64,000 nt of DNA from Gaertneriomyces semiglobifer (Eukaryota; Chytridiomycota; Chytridiomycetes; Spizellomycetales; Spizellomycetaceae), in NCBI GenBank assembly GCA_025558075.1, contig JAHLKF010000011.1, positions 62,001 to 126,000 on the forward strand, in the 5' to 3' direction. The position numbers and the translations under genes were made by a program. The notes beneath the pieces are model-generated. The model did not search any database and was not told the DNA's origin. It saw only the letters and a list, made by a program, of their open reading frames with translations. Each line of letters begins with the position of its first letter. Positions within the stretch are counted from its first letter, which is position 1. Of the stretch, positions 56,495 to 64,000 are shown piece by piece.

Positions 56495-57740
56495 ATGCCT
56501 CAAATGCTACCACACCATCTGGCTGGACACTTGACCGAACAAGGTTCTCCGTTAATAGAACCATCCGCGCATCGCGTACCATCACCATTCATACCAGAAA
56601 CGGCTTCGTCGTCGTCGCGTGCGTCATCCGCTTCGTCATCTCCATCTCGGAAACTTTGCCGCCGCCATCATGAATCCATTGGAATACCATCAGAAGAACC
56701 GCTCGAGCCTGAAGAGACCGTCGACGGAGGCCCGCTAGCAGTCACATGCGAAGTTCGTACACGTATACCATCCGAGTTTGGCGGCGTCTGTTACCTGCAT
56801 TTATATAGTAACAACTTGAAAAATGACAACGAGGAGCATCTTGCGATCGTTTACGGAGAAGATATTGTCAGTGAGACACTGGAGGCTATCCGGCCGGATG
56901 ATACCGTTGATGAACGGCTACGACGAGGTACGAGGGTGACCGACCCGTGGACAAATCATTCCGCGCCTGTAGTAAATGGGAATGGATCACACGCACACAA
57001 TGGCACGGCGTCGCCACATATATTGCCATCACCACCACCGGACGCTGGTGCACCATTGGCACGGATACATTCGTGTTGCTTCACTGGAGAAACTCTACGT
57101 TCATTGCGTTGTGATTGCGCGGAACAACTTGAAGAAGCCATGCGAATGATGGCCAAAGAGGGACGGGGAGTGGTGTTGTACTTGAAGCAGGAAGGCCGCG
57201 GTATCGGTTTGCGGGATAAGCTTCGGTGAGTGGAATATCAAGCTCTTGCTCGCTTAACCGAATGCCTCGCTCACATCGTTCTTCTATAGAGCTTATAATC
57301 TCATTGATGACGGATATGACACAATGATGGCCAACATACTGCTGCGAAAGCCCGCTGACGCGCGTCGATACGGCATTGCGTCCGCCATCCTTCGTGATCT
57401 AGGCATCAATCGTATCCGGTTACTGACAAACAATCCTGACAAGATGAAGCACTTGGCCAAAGATGGAGTCGAAGTGGTTGAGCGCGTGCCCATGATCCCG
57501 GCAAGCTGGAGACGACTGGGAGCTGACGTGGGTGTAGCGGTTGAAAAGGTTAAAAAGGCGGACTCGTCAGAGCCTCCGCAAAGCTTAACTGGCAAACTTG
57601 CTGGGGAGCCACCGTCCAGTTTGGTTCTATTGGATAGGGATGAGTACTTGGTAACCAAAGTACAACGAATGGGCCATATTCTGGACATCCCGGCGCCTCT
57701 CCTACAGGCTAGGAAGAGAGCCAGTGAATCGCAAGATTGA
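56495..57740 (+). CDS. RIB1: GTP cyclohydrolase II
   Basis: First committed enzyme of riboflavin synthesis, opening the GTP imidazole ring and releasing formate and pyrophosphate. Two exons (56495-57225, 57290-57740) give 393 aa. The zinc-binding signature is complete, [14 protein letters not shown] with C-x10-C-x-C. It is followed by [20 protein letters not shown], the catalytic Arg/Tyr region across the splice ([13 protein letters not shown]) and [20 protein letters not shown], which binds GTP. The start is the ATG at 56495; upstream codons are in frame but lack an ATG. The N-terminal 90 residues are Ser/Pro-rich and poorly conserved, as in other fungal Rib1. A His/Asn-rich insert precedes the zinc site. 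Confidence 0.95.
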
Positions 57741-58362
57741 TTGGCCCGCTAAAGCGAGATGGATTGTTGACATCGACACAGCGTCCGTCGACTTCTCATA
57801 CGCCTTTTTATTGTATCCATAGAGCCAGACCTTCCATTCGCACATGTGTAATGTTTATTGCTTCTGACACAGACCTTGAAATACTATGGTGCAGCCACCA
57901 CTCGCGTTGCATGTGTGCCAGCCAGTAAGGAAGGAACAATGTGTTCCGCTGACTTTGTTACCTGATTGAATGACGAGCTTCAGCAGTCGGAGCTGAAAGG
58001 GGTTGACAAGACATTCGAGGACATGATTCTGGGTTAAGGTTTATGGCGATACTTTCAATCTCTATCCCAACTCCTTTATCCAATTGGTTCAACTTGCTTG
58101 ACCACTATGCCACTGTGGAATTATCGCTTAGAACTACATAAATGCATCTGCCAATACTACACTCCCATCATGCACACAGAACGGTCTGCGACCGTAATGG
58201 ATGAGACAGTCCGGCTTCACATAACTGAGCGTGATCTCGACCAAGCATCCGCCAGTCCTTCTGATCCTTGCGTGCCGTCAATCAATGTTTCTACCACTAA
58301 CTTTTGTCGCTCACTAAAAAACACGCTCCTGCAACCTGTGTGCTCTCTACAATCTTTCCAAT
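57741..58362. other. Intergenic region RIB1 to ATP23 paralogue
   Basis: 622 bases between plus-strand genes. Open frames overlap the paralogue's 5' end but show no domain. Confidence 0.45.
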
Positions 58363-59351
58363 ATGACAGCATCACACATCCTGCCTGTGTCAGAGCCGTC
58401 CTACAACCGTATAACGTCGTTTTTCAATGGGCTATTGCACCCGTCGCCGTCAACTCACCGACAACTCGTCCTGTCTTCACCCCGAGAAGGACTCTCTCCC
58501 GACGTAGAAAGTGGATCTAGCGTTAAAATCGATCCGATGGCAGACATGTTCAACCTTTCTCCAGCAAACGAGGGTCAGAAGAAACAAATAAATCAATGCG
58601 AGCAATGGTGTGATGATGTGTTAAAGACGAGCAAGTAAAAACTAGCATCATAAAGAGTTTACTGGGTCGGCAGATCCAGATGTGCAGAAATACTGATGCT
58701 GCTGCACATTTTTTTGCAGGTGCAAAAGTGAAGATACTGTTGAAAGGATTGAAAGATAATGGATGTCCTTTTGAAAGAAAGCATTTCCAGTGTGCCGTCA
58801 CCAACAGAGCCATAAGTGGAGCATTCGTTTCAACACAAGGTGTAATGTATCAAGTTACATGATCACCCTTTCCTACCGACCCATCGCATTTTGACTTGTT
58901 TTCCGGGTCTTCTAGGTCGTAGTTGGGTCCAACCAGCTTCGCAACAAGCAACATCTCGAGCAAGTGTTGACGCACGAGCTGATCCATGCGTATGATTACT
59001 GTCGAGCAAAGATAGATGAGAACGATTGCAGGCATCTGGCGTGTGCGGAAATCAGGGCTGCAAACTTGAGCGGTGATTGCGACCTTTTGAGGGAATGGGG
59101 TCGGCTAAACTTTGGGTTCTTTGGCATGCTTGAGGTACCGCTTCTTTCCGCACGAATGGTGTTTACTTTTTTGAGAGAGGATGTGATTAACAACTGTTCC
59201 CGTTTTATAGAAATGCGTTAGGCGGCGGGCAGCACTCGCGATATCCAACAACCCGGCATGCAACGGCCAGAATGTGAATGCGGTGGTAGACTCGGTCTAT
59301 GAAGATAGTATGACAGACATAAGCCCTTTCGACGAAGATGATTTACTATAG
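58363..59351 (+). pseudogene. ATP23 paralogue, apparently decaying
   Basis: Homologous along its length to the intact ATP23 gene that faces it at 59441-60311. Pieces: 58363-58634 (SYNRITSFFNG, INQCEQWCDDVLKTS), 58720-58841 (KVKILLKGLKDNGCPFERK), 58916-59134 (HLEQVLTHELIHAYDYC, CAEIRAANLSGDC) and 59211-59351 (KCVRRRAALAISNNPAC, SPFDEDD). The HELIH metal site survives. However, the first junction is one base out of frame: an extra A in AGCAAGTAAA at the donor would explain it. Two Cys of the conserved set are lost (FQCAVTN for FxCxPC, and DSM for the late Cys). The second and third introns match those of the intact copy. Could be expressed with an unusual splice, but decay is simpler. Confidence 0.65.
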
Positions 59352-59440
59352 GAATATCTAAGGGTCCAGCTAATTTGTTGGGTTTTCCGTGTGGACTATT
59401 CGCGCATCAGCTTACTGTTGAGGCCTATCACTACATATCA

Positions 59441-60311
59441 CTACGGAATCTCATCAAAGGGGGCGGTGTCGTTGAAACAACTATCCCATACCGCGCGGAC
59501 GGCATCTTCAGCAACATTGGGACCCTGACAGTGGGGCAGCTGCTTCAATTCGGCAATTGCTCTTCTTTTAACACATGCCTTTGGAGGGGGGAGTTAGAAT
59601 TCCAATGTACCGCATTGACGGTCCCCCGACGTCCAAGCAAGCTCGTACCTGATGATGTTTAGCAACCTCAAAAAAGCCTCGTCTCAGTTCTCGGGTGAAT
59701 TTGCAATCTCCGCTCAGGTTGGCTGCGCGTATGGCAGAGCACGCATAGTGCTCACAGTTATTCCAATCCACTTTGGCAGTGCATTGATCGTAAGCATGAA
59801 TGAGCTCGTGTGTCATCGTGTCTTCCATGTGTTGCTTTGAGAGAAAGCTGTTCTGGCACAACACGACCTATACATAATCGCACGCCCAGATGAGCACACA
59901 TTGCATTTGGGCCATAAATTGTTTAAGAAGGCACATCCTTACCCCGAAATTAGGAGCAAAGCCTCCCGCCCTTGTTACGTCGCAAGGAGTGCATCTGAAA
60001 TGCTTTTCTGTGAAAGGGCATCCGGCCTTTTCCAAGTTTTCTAACATGAACTTGACCATGGGGCTTGACTGCAACAGCTTCTTCTTCCATCGTTCACATC
60101 TTGCCCGATCCTTCTCTTCTGCTTGGGGATCTACTGGTGCACTAGCAACTCCGTTCTCCGAATTCGCAGCATTCGGTGCCGGCGAGGGCGATTGTTGAGA
60201 GGATCCAATGAAGTTTCCGAGAATGCTCCGCCATCTGCTGAAAGCCTTTTCTTCGGCAGGGTTTGCGGTGCCTGCCAGTCCCTTGCCGTCGTCTGTGGGT
60301 GTAGTGGTCAT
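59441..60311 (-). CDS. ATP23: Mitochondrial inner-membrane peptidase Atp23
   Basis: Intermembrane-space metalloprotease that removes the Atp6 presequence and chaperones F0 assembly. Three minus-strand exons (60311-59943, 59867-59649, 59578-59441) give 241 aa. Visible blocks: CERWKKKLLQSSPMVKFML, GCPFTEKHFRCTPCD, GGFAPNFG across the first splice, MTHELIHAYDQCTAKVDW with HExxH zinc site at residues 143-147, CSAIRAANLSGDC and ACVKRRAIAELKQLPHC. The end is CFNDTAPFDEIP, the invariant family terminus. The final exon starts after CAAAG. Lies tail-to-tail with its paralogue, 89 bases apart, and head-to-head with the Kelch gene. Confidence 0.93.
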
Positions 60312-60491
60312 CTTTTTGAAAACTCGGTTTTCGGTTCACAATCAAAACTGAAGTTTTCCAAAAAGTGAGACCTTTTTGACGCGCTTTCACCGACGCTCCC
60401 CAGTTCGCTTGACACGCCTTTACCAGAACAGTAACCATCCGTTTACTTGCGGAGAACTCATTTAATAGGTTCCTACAACTCCACCACTGTC
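60312..60491. promoter_or_regulatory. Short divergent promoter ATP23/Kelch
   Basis: 180 bases between divergent start codons. No TATA box seen; promoter content inferred from position only. Confidence 0.4.
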
Positions 60492-61953
60492 ATGGCGGTT
60501 GGGAGTCCTTCGACTGAGGATCCTGTTTGGAGGCAGCTGGTGACGGCTGATCTGCCCTCACCTCGCACAGGGCACACACTTTCCTACCACGCCCGCACGA
60601 AAGAATGCATATTATTTGGAGGCGCCAGCCACGAAGAAGGCTTTCTCAACCAAATTCATATTCTCAACATCGGTAAGGCAGATGTCCCGCCTCCACCTTT
60701 CCCGAACGCGCTTGGTCTCGCGTAGCCGAGTCCAGTTGGCACAAAGCAAAACTAACTCATCCATTTGGTTTTTTGTTTCTGTTGTATGTATTCAGCGTCA
60801 CGGCAATGGCGGAAAGCTACAAAAGCGAAATCCGATTCGAACTGTATGAGTGCGCCCCCACGTTATGAGCATGTCGCTGCGATTGTCCGTCGACATGGCG
60901 TGGAGTGCTTGTTGATCGCATTTGGGGCTGGTGAAGATGGGCTACGAGATGACGTCTGGGCGATGGATCTAGGTAATGAGGATATTGTGCTGCTACAAGT
61001 ATCAGCGAACGCACCAGTCTCAGTCTCTGCTACATCTGTGTCAGATACCTATCACTGGACTTTATTCAATACCAAAGGGCAGACGCCCCATGCACGCACA
61101 TTGCATTCGGCAGGGCATGTGGTTGTTCGTAATCAGAATGCTGCGATCAATGGGGCTGAGGAGAGTCACCGGATATATGTTTTTGGAGGCGGTTTGGCTG
61201 AAGATCGCCCTGTTGATGATCGGTCCATGTATTGTCTCGACGTCAGTAAGTTGTCAACGGATTTACAAGTTATTCTCCCAAGACCTGATGGCCCATGTCG
61301 TAGATACACTGCTATGGATCCGTGTATCACTAGGAAAGGAGGAACCCACGCCGCCAGCACGTTTGGGCCATTCACTTACTGCTGTAAATGACCAAATCTA
61401 CTGCTTTGGCGGTCTCGCGGGTGATAGATTCTTCAAGGACATATGGAGGTTTGACACCGGTAAGGACCATCCAATTACTTGCGCTTTTTAGGGCAGCAAG
61501 TGCTTAATTGGAAGATCCTCTCAGTAAGAAATACTTGGACGGAAATCAAAGTCAGCGGCGACATCCCAAGCGGCCGTTCAGGTCATACTGCCGTTGCTAA
61601 AGGCAAGCTAATTTACATTTATGGAGGGCTGACCAAACATCCTCGGCCGAAAGCGTTGGATGAGCTGTACGCCTTTGACACCGGTAATTACTGCCTGTCA
61701 TTTGTTCACATTAATGCCACATTGCTGACTCGCGATTTTAGAATCCGCGAAATGGACCTGCCTTTCGGCGGCTGCGGAACCACCAGGCCCGCCCGGCGCT
61801 CTAATTGATCACGATGCTTGCTTGGTGCCCGATCAATCCAGTCTTTTATCTTCCGATATAGAAACGACGGTTGCGCAAAAAAGCTCCATGGTGGTATTTG
61901 GAGGCATGGATCTCTCAGGCATATACAACCGGCTGTATCAGTTGGATTTATAA
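60492..61953 (+). CDS. Kelch-repeat protein
   Basis: Six exons (60492-60672, 60796-60972, 61045-61245, 61304-61459, 61525-61683, 61742-61953) give 361 aa forming one beta-propeller. Kelch blades are visible as R.GH....-(I/L)-(Y/F)GG...-W patterns: PSPRTGHTLSYHAR with CILFGGASHEEG, PPRYEHVAAIVRR, HARTLHSAGHVVV with IYVFGGG, PARLGHSLTAVNDQIYCFGG, SGRSGHTAVAKGKLIYIYGG, and SSMVVFGGMDLSG. Three introns fall at equivalent blade positions (the exons end DLG or DTG before gt), as if blades arose by exon duplication. No accessory domain, so partner and role are unknown. Confidence 0.85.
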
Positions 61954-62307
61954 TAATCACCTTTGAGATCCGAAACACTGGTTATTGCCGTAGGTCGTGT
62001 TGTATTGGGTTCATGAGGCGACGTGTTGTTCAAGCGATGGCATTTTGATGCGCAAGATAACTTGCAGGTTTCAGAAAAAAAGCTGGCGTGAATTGAAGCG
62101 TCGCTTTGTCCGGGTATTTTGACAACATCGTTGCGCGAGTGACTTTTAAGTAATTGACAATGTTGACATAACAATTACCACACTTGTATCTATGAGCTGG
62201 GTAAAAACAAACATTCTGTATTTGTTTTGAAAAAGACAAAGGCAATCACTTAATTCATGTTATTGACCATTAACTATTTGAGTTTCCGATCAAGTTTTGT
62301 TTCACTT
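61954..62307. other. Convergent intergenic region Kelch/MSL5
   Basis: 354 bases between convergent 3' ends. Nothing recognised. Confidence 0.45.
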
Positions 62308-64000
62308 CTAAGCGGAGGGAGGTGGAGGAGGTGCAGGTTCACTAGGCGGGGGTGGAGGCACTGCATCTCCTGCGGGAGGCGGCGGCGGGGCATACTGGTC
62401 CGCAGGAGGAGGAGGAGGCGCATAGCCAGGAGTCATGGTAGGTGCACCGCCGTAGTAGTCTGATGTCGGATAAGCTTGGTAGCCTCCGTATGCAGGAGCG
62501 TCGTATCCGGAAGGAGGGTACGCTGCCGCCTGTCCCCACGGGTTCGGAGCAGCCATGCCAGGAGGACCCATACCAGGAGGCGCCATACCTGGCGGTGCCA
62601 TGCCAGGTGGTCCCATTGCAGAGGAAGTGCCTTTATAAATGAGCAATGAAGTTCAGTAAAGGAACGAATGTATATCAAACGTTATTAGGGGACATACCTG
62701 GAGGGCCAAAGCCGGGAGGCGCGGGCGCAGCGGGATCATGCTGCTGCCAGGGTGCAGGAGCGCCCATTCCAGGTGGTCCGTTATCTTGTCTTCTGGCAGC
62801 CCATGGAGGCGCGGCGGCACCACCGCTCGCCCCAGGTGCACCGCTATTGCCAGCAGCCCATGGTGGGCGACCACCAGCAGCACCAGCTCCAGGACCTCTA
62901 CCAGGGCCGTAATGTCCCTTGAAAACAGAACGAGTGGGTTAGTACACCTAAAGATATTTCCAAACGCAGGAAGTTCGAACGACATACCGTTGGGCCACCA
63001 CCATTAGCACCACCTGGTCCGCCCTCTCCCAATTCCGCCATGAGATTAGCGTACTCAGAATCGAGCTTTTGATCGCGTTGTTCAGCACGGCGCACTGCCT
63101 CCGGATCATTACGTTGCATACAATCTGACGAGCGGTACCGTTAGTTACGGTGGTTCAGCGTCTGCTATCTGCAATGCGACATACCTCTAGCAGTGTGACC
63201 AACACCGTTACATATGCGGCAGACGAGGTTGACAGTGAAGTTCTTCTGCTCGGGACAGTCGAAGCGCCGGTGACCAATCTGCCCGCAGTTGGGACACGTT
63301 TGGTTTTCATCATCACGTAAAGTACCGTTCAATTCTGCCAGATAACGCAATTGCATCCTCTTGAGCTCGTTTTGACCTTCAGGTACGCTCGCAGCAGTCT
63401 CAATGACCTTTTCAATGGCTTTCATTGCGATCCTGACCTTCTCCTCCGAATCGGCAGTGACAAGACAGTGCAGGTCCTCTTCTTCTCCAGGAGCTAAACC
63501 ACCATCCGCGCGGGCCTTGCCTTCCTTAACAGAGCCCTTCCCGCGAATACTGATCTTGGCACCAGACTCAGATTCAATTCTTTTCAGAGTTGTTCCACGT
63601 GGACCAATTAGCTGGCCGATGAAGTTGATTTCGGGGTAATCTTTCACAGGGATGTAAAGTTTGTCCGAAACCTTGGAAGGACGCTTGTAGTCAGCGGGAG
63701 GTTTGAATCCAGGAATTTTCTTGAGACCTTCTTCGACAAGTTTATGACGTTCGTCTTCCAACTTTTTCCTCCAGCGGAATTCACGGGTGTTTACACGTTT
63801 ACCGTCAGCACCATAAAAAGGTTCTGGAGAAGGTGAGCGCTCGTGCTCTGGCGGCATGATATAGCCAATCCTGAGCTTTTGCGATATTTCTTCGAGACGC
63901 ATATGGATGACAAAGGCATCTAGTTGTTCAGGAGACATGCCACTAGGAAGGACAGTGGGAACGCCTGGAATTGTTGTTTTTTGCGACTCGTCACCCCAAC
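62308..64000 (-). CDS. MSL5: Branchpoint-binding protein BBP/SF1 (5' end outside window)
   Basis: Recognises the intron branch-point sequence in early spliceosomes together with U2AF. Partial on the minus strand: exons 64000-63185, 63124-62988, 62917-62698 and 62630-62308, 497 codons present. The window starts inside WGDESQKTTIPGVPTVLPS just after the usual KRKSR(W) region. Then come the helix-hairpin (QLDAFVIHMRLEEISQKLR), the KH-QUA2 RNA-binding domain (YPEINFIGQLIGPRGTTLKR, AKISIRGKGSVKEGK), and two zinc knuckles CPNCGQIGHRRFDC and CRICNGVGHTARDC, the second completed across an intron. The C-terminus is Gly/Pro/Met-rich with PPPPP tracts, like animal SF1 and suited to SH3, WW or U2AF contacts. 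The splice into exon 2 is required to supply the last Cys of knuckle 2. Confidence 0.95.

Noticed and set aside
58098..58520. 140-codon plus-strand ORF overlapping the 5' end of the ATP23 paralogue
   Set aside because: Overlaps the homologous N-terminal exon (58363 start) in another frame and has no recognisable domain.
1..64000. CRISPR arrays, bacterial operons, Shine-Dalgarno sites
   Set aside because: The window is eukaryotic; regular repeats are coding arrays without spacer-repeat structure.
1..64000. tRNA, rRNA or snRNA genes
   Set aside because: No B-box-like GGTTCGA(A/N)TCC with a matching acceptor stem, and no rRNA-like block, was found by eye; a covariance search would be decisive.

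Overview
The window is nuclear DNA of a fungus, almost certainly a zoosporic (chytrid-like) one. Genes carry many short GT-AG introns, mostly 50-100 nt. They include fungal-type families: a Zn2Cys6 regulator, KOG1/Raptor, RIB1, the U2-branchpoint binder MSL5/BBP and an Itr-type transporter. A radial-spoke MORN protein of the RSPH1 type at 7.5-8.3 kb is expected only in an organism that builds a motile flagellum. The species cannot be named from this sequence alone. Exon coordinates below were worked out by hand from splice sites, reading phase and recalled family alignments, and most gene models sum to an intact frame.

Layout: 0-8.3 kb is a dense housekeeping block (TFB1, RPS21, ARPC1, RAB18, RSPH1-like). 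8.3-10.2 kb is nearly empty apart from a perfect hairpin and a relic frame. 10.2-15.7 kb holds an RGS-C1-RA-DH-PH Rho exchange factor and a convergent 7-TM orphan. 15.7-21.9 kb is accessory: a secreted cysteine-rich protein built from four near-identical 279-bp units, then scattered cysteine-rich modular exons. 21.9-29.1 kb is one very large NUP98-like gene with a GLEBS motif, FG repeats, an autoproteolytic domain and a 1,570-residue repeat-rich tail that does not look like Nup96. 29.6-42.7 kb returns to housekeeping (MMS2/UEV, SmF, an SH3 adaptor, an 18-exon importin-7, TAF6, an inositol-type transporter, a promethin-like lipid-droplet protein).

43.5-47.7 kb is a second accessory island. It has a coiled-coil gene with a PPxY motif, two tandem-repeat arrays with frameshifts, a gene resembling prokaryotic TIR/SLOG-like hypothetical proteins that is interrupted at an A8 run, and an HNH nuclease gene, with inverted repeats beside them. 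48.3-64 kb holds the Zn2Cys6 factor, KOG1, RIB1, a tail-to-tail pair of ATP23 genes (one intact, one apparently decaying), a Kelch protein and the 3' part of MSL5/BBP.

Functionally the housekeeping genes cover transcription initiation and repair (TFB1, TAF6, MMS2), splicing (SmF, BBP), nucleocytoplasmic transport (NUP98, importin-7), TORC1 signalling (KOG1), Rho/Rab/Arp2-3 membrane and actin control, riboflavin synthesis and mitochondrial protein maturation. They form no operons. Several neighbours are divergent pairs sharing short intergenic promoters. The most interesting leads are the C-terminal tail of the NUP98-like protein, the TIR-like/HNH island, and the ATP23 inverted duplicate.
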